Shown here: in pieces, positions 1 through 8,288 of the stretch | Layout of the letters: each line of letters begins with the position of its first letter | Numbering within the stretch: position 1 is the stretch's first letter | Assembly (NCBI GenBank): GCA_943332105.1 | Contig: CALQOD010000012.1 | Location: 1 to 42,314 of the forward strand | Length of the DNA: 42,314 nucleotides | Direction of reading: 5' to 3' | From: Chitinophaga pinensis | GTDB taxonomy: Bacteria; Bacteroidota; Bacteroidia; AKYH767-A; OLB10 | The notes under the pieces: model-generated | Seen by the model: the letters and a program-made list of their open reading frames with translations, nothing else | Databases searched by the model: none | Told to the model about the DNA's origin: nothing | Program-made: the position numbers and the translations under genes

Positions 1-215
1 AGTTAGCGAACAAGCGTGTATTCCCTGCAATTGACTTAGTTGCTTCAAGTACAAGAAGAGATGATTTATTATTAGACCGTGAGATGTTACAGAAGATGTG
101 GATTTTAAGAAATCACTTAGCGGATATGAATCCAATTGAAGCGATGGATTTCCTACTCGACCGTATGCGTGGTACTAAATCGAATGAAGAGTTTTTAGTC
201 TCGATGAATTCGTAA
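1..215 (+). CDS. rho: Transcription termination factor Rho, C-terminal end (5' partial)
   Basis: The reading frame enters from the left edge (first whole codon at base 3) and stops with TAA at 213-215, giving 70 residues. The segments FPAIDLVASSTRRDDLLL and MDFLLDRMRGTKSNEEFL are the typical end of the RecA-like ATPase domain of Rho, the hexameric RNA helicase that ends transcription of untranslated RNA. The ATP-binding loops and RNA-binding domain lie outside the window. It is followed by a hairpin with a T-run at 236-263 and converges on the FISUMP gene block. Identification rests on recognising the family's C-terminal sequence and is secure despite the truncation. Confidence 0.93.
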   Translation, partial: LANKRVFPAIDLVASSTRRDDLLLDREMLQKMWILRNHLADMNPIEAMDFLLDRMRGTKSNEEFLVSMNS

Positions 216-235
216 TTGAATTTGAATAATAAAAG

Positions 236-263
236 AAAAGGCTGTCGTGAGATGGCCTTTTTT
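236..263. terminator. Intrinsic terminator between rho and the FISUMP block, probably bidirectional
   Basis: The arms AAAAGGCTGTC (236-246) and GATGGCCTTTT (251-261) pair around a GTGA loop, with two G-T wobbles, and six T follow on the plus strand. On the minus strand the same stem is followed by a T-rich stretch, so it can also end the transcript of the convergent FISUMP genes. Confidence 0.75.
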
Positions 264-283
264 GTTTAAAAAATACTGATGAT

Positions 284-1069
284 TTAATTCTTTAAGCAGC
301 GAACGGAGAACCCGAAATATTTTATAGAAGTAGCTCGTATAAAGTTAGTATCGCTATAATACAAACAACGTTTATAAGCATCTGTAATTGAACTTTGTGA
401 AGATGTCCACCAAAAACCGTATTCACCAATGCCACTATAACCACCAAAATCGTAACGATAACCTCCTGGCAAACCAGTAAAGGTGCTTGTGTTGGATGCA
501 CCTGTATTTGGCATAGCCCAATGAGCCAAACCAATTTCTTTAAGAGCTCCTCCAGCAATTATACTTTGAACACAATTTATGCAGGTAGTATCCGAGTTTG
601 TATCAATTACTTTTACTAAAATATTCCATTCGGAATCATCAGGAACATGCCAACCAACAGGACAAAGCCCTTGAGTATTCGCTACTGCGTAGCCATTATA
701 TAGTCTACCATAAACTGAAGCACTACTTGAATCATCGTTATAATCAGCACAAGCGCCGAGAAAATTAGGCCATTGGGCAGGACTTAAATTATTGGGTATT
801 GAAGTTCCATTTCGATAGTGTAATGTTTTTAAATTTTCTTTCATCCAACATTGAGAACCTATCTCAACAGTGTTATAAATATTACCATCGATATCTGCAA
901 CCGTTGAAGGGCAAACATTGGAATCCAATGTATAATTAATACTATCGATATCCGAAATAGGTATGGATAATAAACTACCATTTATGTATTGTATATTTAA
1001 ATGCTTTTGAGCATATGAAATGTCCAATAAGAAACATATCGATATTATTAAAAGTAGATATTTTTTCAT
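284..1069 (-). CDS. Secreted FISUMP-domain protein, paralogue 1
   Basis: 261 residues. A signal peptide (MKKYLLLIISICFLLDISYA) is followed by Gln. Residues about 24-46 form a short module (NGSLLSIPISDIDSINY) shared with the neighbouring genes. From about residue 53 to the end runs the FISUMP domain (Fibrobacter succinogenes major paralogous domain): CPSTVADIDGNIYNTVEIG, QCWMKENLK, LCPVGWHVP, LPGGYRYDFGGY and the terminal FSVRCLKN. Conserved cysteines at the VCP, QCW, ACADY, LCPVGWH and VRC positions suggest disulfides in an extracytoplasmic protein. The biochemical role of FISUMP domains is not established. It has no T9SS sorting domain and no lipobox. It is the last of five closely spaced minus-strand genes and lies 23 bp after the next FISUMP gene. 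Confidence 0.85.
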   Translation of the reverse strand: MKKYLLLIISICFLLDISYAQKHLNIQYINGSLLSIPISDIDSINYTLDSNVCPSTVADIDGNIYNTVEIGSQCWMKENLKTLHYRNGTSIPNNLSPAQWPNFLGACADYNDDSSSASVYGRLYNGYAVANTQGLCPVGWHVPDDSEWNILVKVIDTNSDTTCINCVQSIIAGGALKEIGLAHWAMPNTGASNTSTFTGLPGGYRYDFGGYSGIGEYGFWWTSSQSSITDAYKRCLYYSDTNFIRATSIKYFGFSVRCLKN

Positions 1070-1092
1070 TGATTAGTTTTTATACAATTAAA

Positions 1093-1869
1093 TTAATCTT
1101 TAACACAACGAACAGAATATCCATTGTTCTTCGCCCCTAAATATTTATTAATTCCGCTGAGATTATAACCTATATGGAGATTTATCGCAACAGTGGATGA
1201 AACCGAAAATGCTGTCCACCAATATCCAGCAACACTTATATTACTAAAACCTTGTCCGGTATGAAAACCACCAGGAAGGGCAGTAAAATCAACACTATTA
1301 TTTGCTCCTACATTAGGAGTTCCCCAATGTGCAGTACCGCTTTCCTTCAAAAAGCCGCCTGCTGACGAACTAGATATACATTGAGTACAATTAGTATCAG
1401 CGTTAGCGTCAATAAATTTCAACAATTCATTCCACTCCCATTTTTCTGATTCGTGCCAGCCGACAGGACATAATTCAGATGTATCTGCCAAAGCATACCA
1501 ATTATATAATTTGCCATATACTGAAGAATTTGCGGTGTCATTGTTATAGTCAGCGCATGATCCACTTGTTGTAGAATTCCATTGCGACCAACTTAGATTA
1601 GTTGGGATTACAGTGCCATCATTATAATGTGCTGTTCGCAAATTCTCTTTCATCCAACAAACTTCATTTATTTTAACAACATTGTAAACATTACCATCAA
1701 CATCTGTTACTGTTACGGGACAAGTATTACCATTAATATAATACAAAGTGTCAATATCAGAAATTGGAATAGACAACATACTTCCATTCGTATAATAAAT
1801 GTTCATTTTCGTTTGGGCCATCAAGTTATTTACCTGGAACAAAAAGAAGAAGAGAATTATTTTTTTCAT
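1093..1869 (-). CDS. Secreted FISUMP-domain protein, paralogue 2
   Basis: 258 residues from the chosen start. An in-frame ATG lies six codons upstream (1887), but the ATG at 1869 opens directly into a clean signal peptide (MKKIILFFFLFQVNNLMA, then Gln), so I use it. After the peptide comes the shared module NGSMLSIPISDIDTLYY, then a FISUMP domain with CPVTVTDVDGNVYNVV, VCWMKENLR, LCPVGWH, FTALPGGFHTG and the terminal SVRCVKD. The module and domain boundaries match those of the adjacent paralogues, so local gene duplication is the simplest origin. Neither a T9SS sorting domain nor a lipobox is present. It sits 24 bp downstream of paralogue 3 and 23 bp upstream of paralogue 1, probably in one transcript. 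Function unknown. Confidence 0.85.
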   Translation of the reverse strand: MKKIILFFFLFQVNNLMAQTKMNIYYTNGSMLSIPISDIDTLYYINGNTCPVTVTDVDGNVYNVVKINEVCWMKENLRTAHYNDGTVIPTNLSWSQWNSTTSGSCADYNNDTANSSVYGKLYNWYALADTSELCPVGWHESEKWEWNELLKFIDANADTNCTQCISSSSAGGFLKESGTAHWGTPNVGANNSVDFTALPGGFHTGQGFSNISVAGYWWTAFSVSSTVAINLHIGYNLSGINKYLGAKNNGYSVRCVKD

Positions 1870-1893
1870 ATTAATACAGATTATCATCTAATT

Positions 1894-2691
1894 TCAATCC
1901 TTCACACAGCGAACGGACATACCTGTCCGAATATGATGATTTGTTTCACTAAGCATATTCCAACTATGCTCTATGATTATTGAATAACTATTTGCTGAAT
2001 TTTTATATGTAGATGTCCAAAACTCTCCACGATATTTTATATCCCAATAAGTTCCATCGAAATTAGCACGCATTCCTCCCGGCAGAGCAGTAAATCCAGA
2101 ACTATTGGTAACAACTGACATTGGAATACCTGGAGGAAGCCAATGAGAAAAACCTACTTCCTTTAATGATATTCCTAAAACCGGACTCACCATACTGATG
2201 AGCTCCATCGTATCAGACATCGGATCAAGGTACGCTTCTAAACGCTTCCAATCGGAACGCGAAGAAGGATGCCAACCAACGGGACATAATCCTGAAGTAT
2301 CACTTACTGCATACCAATTGTATAATTTACCGTATACAGCTGTATTAGTTGGATTATTATCACAATCGGCACAAGCAGCACTTAGCGAATTTGTCCATTG
2401 CGCATTAGTCAGCGTACTTGGAATTGCAACTCCATTTTTAAAATGAGTAGTTTTTAAATTTTCTTTTAACCAGCATTGATCACCAATTGCAATCACATTG
2501 TATGAATTGCCATCGACATCTGTGACTGTATTAGGACAAACAACTGAATGAATAGTATAATTAATACTATCTATTGAATTTTGAAGATAATGTTGCGGAC
2601 CAATTCCTTTGAATACAATATTCGTTAATGATTGAGCCATTATGAAGTGAGTCATTAAAACGAAAACGCTCAATAAACATTTTATTTTCAT
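1894..2691 (-). CDS. Secreted FISUMP-domain protein, paralogue 3
   Basis: 265 residues. Signal peptide MKIKCLLSVFVLMTHFIMA followed by Gln. The N-terminal module is the most divergent of the four (about GIGPQHYLQNSIDSINYT) but keeps the IDSI core. The FISUMP domain shows CPNTVTDVDGNSYNVIAIG, QCWLKENLKTTHF, LCPVGWHPS, FTALPGGMRANF, EFWTST and SVRCVKD. The stretch between WHPS and the LPGG motif is longer and more hydrophobic than in its neighbours. It lies 12 bp after paralogue 4 and 24 bp before paralogue 2, consistent with an operon. No other domain is seen; ligand and function are unknown. Confidence 0.84.
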   Translation of the reverse strand: MKIKCLLSVFVLMTHFIMAQSLTNIVFKGIGPQHYLQNSIDSINYTIHSVVCPNTVTDVDGNSYNVIAIGDQCWLKENLKTTHFKNGVAIPSTLTNAQWTNSLSAACADCDNNPTNTAVYGKLYNWYAVSDTSGLCPVGWHPSSRSDWKRLEAYLDPMSDTMELISMVSPVLGISLKEVGFSHWLPPGIPMSVVTNSSGFTALPGGMRANFDGTYWDIKYRGEFWTSTYKNSANSYSIIIEHSWNMLSETNHHIRTGMSVRCVKD

Positions 2692-2703
2692 ATCTACGTA
2701 TCA

Positions 2704-3510
2704 TTAATTTTTTACACAACGAATGGAATAACCTGCGTTATAATCATAAGTATTCCACATAACAATCGTTGACTTATTATAATAAAGTTCTTTGTAATAT
2801 CCACCATCATAAGGATCAAGTGTCGATGTCCAGAAATTTCCGTAATTATTTAATCCACTATAATATCCGATATTATTTCTAATCCCACCTGGCAATGCAG
2901 AAAAATTCCAATAATTAGTAGCACCTACATTAGGACTTGCCCAATGTGAAATACCTGCTTCTTTAATACCAGATGCTATCAAAGATCCATAATCACCCGT
3001 TCTGTTTGAAACATCTGGAAAAGTATCAATATAGCTATAAAGAATTCCCCAATCAGCATTTGAAGGAACATGCCAGCCAACAGGGCATAAATTCAATGAA
3101 TAAGCAGCATAACCATTATATAGTCTGCCATAAATGAGCACCAGGGTAGAATCATTATTATATTCTGCGCATGCAGGATAGGAAGCATTTCCCCATGCTG
3201 TATTTGTTAATCCTGATGATATAGGTGTACCATTATTATTATGCTTGGTTCGTAAATTTTCCTTCATCCAACACTGTGAACCAATTTGAACAACATTATA
3301 AATATTTCCATCCGTATCATTCACTGTTGCAGGACAAATAGCTTGATTTACATTATACGTGATTGTATCAATTGCATTAATTGGATATTGAACAGCAGGT
3401 CTATTATTGAAATAAACGTTCATAGTGGTATAGGTGTTCGTGAACGTTTGAGCATGCACACTAATACCACTCATTACAACAATTAAAAACAATAATATTT
3501 TATTTTTCAT
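2704..3510 (-). CDS. Secreted FISUMP-domain protein, paralogue 4
   Basis: 268 residues. Signal peptide ending SVHA, then Gln. Module MNVYFNNRPAVQYPINAIDT is followed by a FISUMP domain: CPATVNDTDGNIYNVVQIG, QCWMKENLRTKH, LCPVGWHVPSNADW, FSALPGGIRNNIGY, NFWTST and YSIRCVKN. It is the first FISUMP gene in transcription order, starting 18 bp after the stop of the small T9SS protein. The four paralogues keep the same order of conserved blocks while the loops vary, which suits surface proteins under diversification, but I have no functional evidence. It lacks the T9SS C-terminal domain carried by its upstream neighbour. Confidence 0.85.
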   Translation of the reverse strand: MKNKILLFLIVVMSGISVHAQTFTNTYTTMNVYFNNRPAVQYPINAIDTITYNVNQAICPATVNDTDGNIYNVVQIGSQCWMKENLRTKHNNNGTPISSGLTNTAWGNASYPACAEYNNDSTLVLIYGRLYNGYAAYSLNLCPVGWHVPSNADWGILYSYIDTFPDVSNRTGDYGSLIASGIKEAGISHWASPNVGATNYWNFSALPGGIRNNIGYYSGLNNYGNFWTSTLDPYDGGYYKELYYNKSTIVMWNTYDYNAGYSIRCVKN

Positions 3511-3528
3511 AACAATGTTTATAAAGTA

Positions 3529-4032
3529 TTACTGTATCACCACCTTCTTACTAATAATCTGCTGCTCCGTTGATAGTTTAATCAGATACAAACCTTTTGC
3601 AGTTGCATGCCATTGTTGCGTATAGCTCCCTGAATCTTGCTCCCCTATTTTTCGCTGATCAATTAATTGTCCTTTTAAATCGTAAATGGCTAACTCCAGC
3701 TTTTGATGAACTGGTAAGGTGTACTTTATTTGAACATCACCGTTAGAAGGATTTGGAGAAACCTCCATGCCAATTGCAATATTCGGAACCTCTGAAAGTG
3801 CTGTGATATATGGCAAATATTTATAGCTGATGATTGCCGTAGTATTCCAGCTTACAAGCGTACCATTGGTTAAGTGCATTTGCATATCCGTACTTGAAAA
3901 ATCGATATGCTGCACATCGATTAAAGGATATTGCCCATTGGTACCATTGGTAAAATTAAAATAAATGGACTGTGCGCTTGCATTTAATGAGCATGATGCT
4001 ATTACGATAAATAGCCATACAATTTTCTTCAT
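3529..4032 (-). CDS. Small secreted protein with T9SS type A sorting domain
   Basis: 167 residues. Signal peptide (ending LNASA, then Gln), then two short related segments at about 22-46 (IYFNFTNGTNGQYPLIDVQH) and 49-73 (MQMHLTNGTLVSWNTTAIIS) that resemble the module in front of the FISUMP domains. Residues about 90-167 form a T9SS type A C-terminal sorting domain: VSPNPSNGDVQIKY, AIYDLKGQLI, GLYLIKLST, KKVVIQ. The family is exported through the outer membrane by the type IX system, which usually removes this domain. The gene heads the five-gene FISUMP run and has a consensus promoter at 4050-4080. It could be a surface partner for the FISUMP proteins; that is inference. Confidence 0.82.
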   Translation of the reverse strand: MKKIVWLFIVIASCSLNASAQSIYFNFTNGTNGQYPLIDVQHIDFSSTDMQMHLTNGTLVSWNTTAIISYKYLPYITALSEVPNIAIGMEVSPNPSNGDVQIKYTLPVHQKLELAIYDLKGQLIDQRKIGEQDSGSYTQQWHATAKGLYLIKLSTEQQIISKKVVIQ

Positions 4033-4049
4033 AAACTATAATTTATATT

Positions 4050-4080
4050 CAAATATAAAATAAATACTTCAAATGCCAAA
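4050..4080 (-). promoter_or_regulatory. Consensus Bacteroidota promoter for the T9SS/FISUMP operon
   Basis: On the minus strand TTTG (4080-4077) is followed by exactly 19 bases and TATATTTG (4057-4050), an exact match to the TTTG-N19-TAnnTTTG pattern of the Bacteroidota primary sigma factor. It ends 17 bases before the ATG at 4032. It lies in the largest gap of the block, so the five genes to 284 probably form one unit. Confidence 0.8.
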
Positions 4081-4092
4081 TAAAAATTATAT

Positions 4093-5919
4093 CTAAGGAT
4101 TCACTACCAGTGCTTCCGATATGAATTTTGATCCATCAGCAACTGTTACCCGATAAAATCCTGCAACTAATCCTTGTATTACAATTTCATCATCAGAAAC
4201 AGCAATTAAACTACACAACACCTCTCTACCGCCAACGTCCACCACACGAATTATTTTATCCTGCCCCCATTCACCTTGTAATTTCATGTTCACAGCATTT
4301 GTTGCGGGATTAGGATACAATATAATTTTATTCTCCATTGTAATTTTTTCTGCTCTACAAGGAACACTCACTGTAATCGTATTAGACCATTTAGAACACC
4401 CGAAAGAATTTGTAGCTACACAACGATATAACCCTGCCAAAGTAGCTGAAAATTGTGATGATGTGCCACCAGAAATAGCAACATTATTCTTACGCCAATT
4501 ATATGTCAACCCACTACCTGTATTTACATTCAGTAAAACAGAACCACCTGCACAAAACGATGTTGCGCCTGCAGCAGTAATTATGGCACTTGGCTTTGGA
4601 TTAACTGTAACTGGTACAGCAGAAGATTGTTTGGAACATCCATACTGGTTTGTAACTACTACCCTATAATTTCCAGATAACTTTAGATAACAATTAGAAT
4701 TTGTTGCTCCTAAAATATTATTGTAAAAGCGTTGCCACTGATAAGTCAATCCACTGCCCGTATTAGCCGCTAACCCAACACTATCACCATCACAAACAGT
4801 TGTAGCAGTAATTGGAGTAATAACAGCAGATGGCTTATATCGTTGAGTAACTGTTAACGTATTTGATGTTGCACTGCAGGAAGAACCATTCGTTGCTAAA
4901 ACAGAATACGACCCACTTGCTTTTGCATAGTAATTTAAATTTGAAACATTGCTGATCAGCACTCCATTATTGCTCCATTGATATTGAAGTCCACCCGTAG
5001 GTGTCGATGCGATTAAATTTAAACTATCACCACTACAAAAATTTGCACTGGCCGCAGTTAGGGTAATGGTAGGACTTGTTATAAAATTTATTGTATCTAC
5101 TACTGTATTTCTGGAAGCACAGGCATTCGATATATTACAATAATAACGATAGGTTGCTGCATTGTTGTATCCAGGCATACTCAAAGTGTTTGACGAAGAA
5201 GTACTAATCAAAACAGGACTTCCTAAAGATGTCAAATAATACCATTTATAACTTGCTCCAGCATAAGCAGGAACAGACAATGTGAATGGCGTACTTACGC
5301 ATACGTTAGAACCCACCGAAGAAGCAATATTCACTACAGAAGGTATAGCAGATGAGACATAAGCCATATACAATCCATACGTATTTGTGTCGGCCCCACA
5401 AGAATTACCAACCCAACAATTATAATGTCCGCCAACAGTAGCAGCATAATTAGGCGTTGTTGCTCCAGGAATAATTTGTCCGTTTAATGTCCATTGAAAG
5501 GAAGAAAAATAAATGCCATTGGTATTCACAAATAAATTATTTACTCCACATGCAGAAGCTGGCGACTGATATTGCCATAAATATTGTCCATTCCACGCCT
5601 GACTAACCATTATACTATTAGTATTAAAAGTGCCATTTGCATCAGTAATCTGACAAAAATAATTTCCACTATAATATGCATCAAAAGTATTAGTAGAAGT
5701 TCCGGGAAATTGATTTAAATTGCCATAAACATCATAAAAATACCATGTGTAGTTTAATGCATTTGCTGGATTAACAACTAATGTTACGAAAGGGTGTGTT
5801 TGACACAAATTCGTAGAACTCGTTGCTGTAAGTGTAGCTGATTTTGCATAAAAACTTAATGAAACAAAAGCAGTTAAGAATGAGATTGATTTAAGATGAT
5901 ATAGATTAAAAAATTTCAT
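4093..5919 (-). CDS. Secreted multi-domain Ig-like/PKD-like protein with T9SS sorting domain
   Basis: 608 residues. N-terminal signal peptide (hydrophobic core SISFLTAFVSLSFYA). The middle is built of tandem beta-sandwich-like units of about 75-85 residues. The clearest three (about 280-520) each contain FCSGDSLNL / VCDGDSVGL / FCAGGSVLL, then LQYQWSNN / LTYQWQRF / LTYNWRKN, then GSYSVLATN / GNYRVVVTN / GLYRCVATN. This is the Ig-like pattern common in Bacteroidota surface proteins. Residues about 530-608 are a T9SS type A sorting domain (ILYPNPATNAVNMKL, VVDVGGREVL, GFYRVTVADG). It lies 60 bp upstream of the FISUMP operon promoter and 58 bp after mpl. Probable surface adhesin or structural protein; ligand unknown. 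Unlike its neighbours, its signal peptide is not followed by Gln. Confidence 0.83.
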   Translation of the reverse strand: MKFFNLYHLKSISFLTAFVSLSFYAKSATLTATSSTNLCQTHPFVTLVVNPANALNYTWYFYDVYGNLNQFPGTSTNTFDAYYSGNYFCQITDANGTFNTNSIMVSQAWNGQYLWQYQSPASACGVNNLFVNTNGIYFSSFQWTLNGQIIPGATTPNYAATVGGHYNCWVGNSCGADTNTYGLYMAYVSSAIPSVVNIASSVGSNVCVSTPFTLSVPAYAGASYKWYYLTSLGSPVLISTSSSNTLSMPGYNNAATYRYYCNISNACASRNTVVDTINFITSPTITLTAASANFCSGDSLNLIASTPTGGLQYQWSNNGVLISNVSNLNYYAKASGSYSVLATNGSSCSATSNTLTVTQRYKPSAVITPITATTVCDGDSVGLAANTGSGLTYQWQRFYNNILGATNSNCYLKLSGNYRVVVTNQYGCSKQSSAVPVTVNPKPSAIITAAGATSFCAGGSVLLNVNTGSGLTYNWRKNNVAISGGTSSQFSATLAGLYRCVATNSFGCSKWSNTITVSVPCRAEKITMENKIILYPNPATNAVNMKLQGEWGQDKIIRVVDVGGREVLCSLIAVSDDEIVIQGLVAGFYRVTVADGSKFISEALVVNP

Positions 5920-5978
5920 TCAATGAAATTAATAATTTTTATTCAATTAATTCCAAAAACCGAAATAACACCATATTA

Positions 5979-7319
5979 TCAAATTAACTTCAAATCCAAC
6001 CCATCAAAAGTCCCAGAGCTCATCATTAACATAACATCTCCATTTTTAGGGATTGAATCAAGATGGCTTTTCAATGCTTCAGTCGTATCAATCACAATTA
6101 TATCTTCCCTTGCAAATGACTTACGCACCTGCTCAACAGTTATTGGGGGCAGTTTCTTATGTTCGATGGTATGCGCATTGAAATACACAATGGCTTCATC
6201 AGCCATATCCATTGAATTAGCATATTCATCTAAAAATGTAGCATTTAAACTACTGAAGGTATGCAACTCCATGCAAGCAATTAAACCACGTTTGGTAAAT
6301 TGCTCTTTTACAGCCGCAATGGTTGCTTTTAGTTTAGAAGGCGAATGTGCAAAGTCTTTATAAACGATACGTTCATTACTTCTTGAAACTAATTCCAAAC
6401 GACGGGCAGCACCTTTAAAAGTTGAAATAGCCTGATAAAATTGCTCGTTAGTCACACCAAGTTGATTACAAACATTTCTCGCCCCTTCTAAGTTCATCAA
6501 ATTATGTTTTCCGAAAACCATTAATGAAATTTCGCCAGCGTCTGTTTGCAAGTAGGTAATCCCATCACGAATTTCATGTGCAGGAACAGTATATCCAATT
6601 TTATTAACTCCAACATTTGCTTCAATACTTGCACCCACTACTTCATTGTCATTTTCACAATAGACCAATGTGCCATCAGCAGGCAACTGACGAACGAAAA
6701 TGCGGAATTGCTCTACATAATTATCGAACGTTGGAAATACATTGATATGATCCCATGCGATTCCACTTAACAAAGCAATATCGGCATGATATAAATGAAA
6801 CTTCGGTCGGCGGTCAATAGGAGAAGATAAGTACTCATCGCCTTCTAAAATAATCACAGGTGCATCATGACTTAATCGCACCATGGTATCAAAGCCTTCG
6901 AGCTGAGAGCCTACCATATAATCGAATTTCATTTCACAAGCACTTAGCACATGTAATATCATAGCGGTAATAGAGGTCTTACCATGACTCCCCCCTATCA
7001 CTACTCTGCGTTTATCTTTCGATTGCTCGTATAAATATTCAGGATAAGAAAATATTTTCAATCCTAGTTCCTTAGCTCTTACCAATTCAGGATTATCGAT
7101 ACGCGCATGCATACCTAAAATAATGGCATCAATATCAGCAGTAATCTTTTCCGGATACCATCCCATTTCAGAAGGCAATAATCCAACTCTATCTAATCGA
7201 CTTTTAGAAGGCTCGCTGATTTCATCATCAGAACCTGTAACGTTATAACCTTTACTATATAATGCCAATGCCAAATTATGCATTGCAGCTCCTCCAATCG
7301 CGATAAAATGAATTCTCAT
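5979..7319 (-). CDS. mpl: UDP-N-acetylmuramate:L-alanyl-gamma-D-glutamyl-meso-diaminopimelate ligase
   Basis: 446 residues, the usual size of Mpl, a cytoplasmic Mur-ligase-family enzyme that joins recycled murein tripeptide to UDP-MurNAc using ATP. The N-terminal Rossmann-like start MRIHFIAIGGAAMHNLA and the ATP loop VIGGSHGKTSITAMI (about 108-122) separate it from MurC. LEGDEYLSSPIDRRPKFHLY and the motif GIAWDHINVFPTF are typical of this branch, and FAHSPSKLKATIAAV opens the C-terminal domain. Calling Mpl rather than MurC rests on these Mpl-like variants and length. It diverges from the MBL-fold gene. A TATTTTTG box at 7337-7344 suggests its own promoter. Confidence 0.88.
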   Translation of the reverse strand: MRIHFIAIGGAAMHNLALALYSKGYNVTGSDDEISEPSKSRLDRVGLLPSEMGWYPEKITADIDAIILGMHARIDNPELVRAKELGLKIFSYPEYLYEQSKDKRRVVIGGSHGKTSITAMILHVLSACEMKFDYMVGSQLEGFDTMVRLSHDAPVIILEGDEYLSSPIDRRPKFHLYHADIALLSGIAWDHINVFPTFDNYVEQFRIFVRQLPADGTLVYCENDNEVVGASIEANVGVNKIGYTVPAHEIRDGITYLQTDAGEISLMVFGKHNLMNLEGARNVCNQLGVTNEQFYQAISTFKGAARRLELVSRSNERIVYKDFAHSPSKLKATIAAVKEQFTKRGLIACMELHTFSSLNATFLDEYANSMDMADEAIVYFNAHTIEHKKLPPITVEQVRKSFAREDIIVIDTTEALKSHLDSIPKNGDVMLMMSSGTFDGLDLKLI

Positions 7320-7336
7320 AGGATAATATTTACATT

Positions 7337-7370
7337 CAAAAATATCTGACTTTAAGAAATAAAATCAGAT
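7337..7370 (-). promoter_or_regulatory. mpl -7 box with an adjoining imperfect inverted repeat
   Basis: The minus strand reads TATTTTTG at 7344-7337, matching TAnnTTTG, 17 bases before the mpl ATG. Directly upstream, 7344-7354 (ATCTGACTTTA) and 7360-7370 (TAAAATCAGAT) form 11-base arms with one mismatch around a 5-base loop. No convincing -33 TTG is seen. The repeat could be an operator or chance in AT-rich DNA. Confidence 0.4.
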
Positions 7371-7448
7371 TGACAATCTTACTTAATAACAATACGCTGT
7401 GAAGAGGGGAATTCAAATCAAATAAATACTTTTACAAAAATTTATGTT

Positions 7449-8288
7449 ATGCAATTACAAACAATCAATACGGGGTTATTTAAATTAGACGGTGGTGCTA
7501 TGTTTGGCGTTGTTCCTAAATCGGTTTGGAATAAGGCATATCCTGCCGATGAAACTAATATGTGCACCTGGGCTATGCGTTGCCTATTGATTGAACATAA
7601 TAATCGTTTGATATTAGTCGACAATGGAATTGGCAACAAGCAGGATGAAAAATTCTTTGGACATTATTACCCGCATGGAAATGACACTTTAGATAATTCT
7701 TTAAAAACACTTGGCTATTCGAAAGATGATATTACGGATGTATTCTTAACGCATTTACATTTTGACCATTGTGGTGGAAGCATCGAATGGAATTCAGAAA
7801 AGAACGGATTCCGACCTGCTTTTAAGAACGCAACTTTCTGGAGTAATGAACGCCACTGGGAATGGGCAACACAGCCTAACGCAAGGGAAAAAGCATCCTT
7901 CCTGAAAGAAAACATTTTACCAATTCAAGAATCTGGTCAGTTGAAGTTTATTAATGAAGGTGATGAATTTGCAGAAGGAATCAGTATTCAATTTATGAAC
8001 GGACATACTGATGCGATGATGTTACCTTGTGTGAATTACAAAGGAAGAACAGTTGTTTTTATGGCGGATTTACTTCCATCTACCGCTCATTTGCCGATTC
8101 CTTATGTGATGGGATATGATACTCGTCCGCTTTTAACACTCGATGAAAAAGCAAAATTCCTAAATGAGGCAGTTTCTAACGATTATGTATTATTCTTCGA
8201 ACATGATGCAGTGAATGAATGTTGCACACTAAAAAACACTGAGAAGGGAGTTCGTGTGAATGAGACTTTCAAACTGAGCGAGCTGTAA
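7449..8288 (+). CDS. MBL-fold metallo-hydrolase
   Basis: 279 residues, cytoplasmic (no signal peptide). The metallo-beta-lactamase zinc motif HLHFDHCGG sits at about 102-110; the further ligands are in NGHTDAMM, VVFMADLLPS and FFEHDA. This arrangement resembles the lactonase-like or N-acyl-homoserine-lactonase-like branch, whose members hydrolyse diverse esters and lactones, so the substrate cannot be told from sequence. The start is the ATG at 7449; an ATG at 7444 is out of frame. It is divergent from mpl. Its last 60 bases overlap the 3' end of comEC on the other strand. ComEC proteins in other phyla often carry a fused MBL domain that is missing here, but this gene is cytosolic and convergent, so a link is unproven. 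Confidence 0.85.
   Translation: MQLQTINTGLFKLDGGAMFGVVPKSVWNKAYPADETNMCTWAMRCLLIEHNNRLILVDNGIGNKQDEKFFGHYYPHGNDTLDNSLKTLGYSKDDITDVFLTHLHFDHCGGSIEWNSEKNGFRPAFKNATFWSNERHWEWATQPNAREKASFLKENILPIQESGQLKFINEGDEFAEGISIQFMNGHTDAMMLPCVNYKGRTVVFMADLLPSTAHLPIPYVMGYDTRPLLTLDEKAKFLNEAVSNDYVLFFEHDAVNECCTLKNTEKGVRVNETFKLSEL

Noticed and set aside
1627-1983. 118-codon open frame on the plus strand
   Set aside because: It crosses two FISUMP genes antisense and has the low-complexity composition of a shadow frame.
4286-4669. 127-codon open frame on the plus strand
   Set aside because: It is the antisense shadow of the Ig-like T9SS gene, with no ribosome binding site, promoter or recognisable domain.
5785-5794. 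A further GTTACGAAA copy as a LytTR site
   Set aside because: It is a single copy inside coding sequence of the Ig-like gene, without a partner at 21 bp.
5923-6363. 146-codon open frame on the plus strand
   Set aside because: Antisense to mpl, which is clearly coding; the translated sequence matches no family I recognise.
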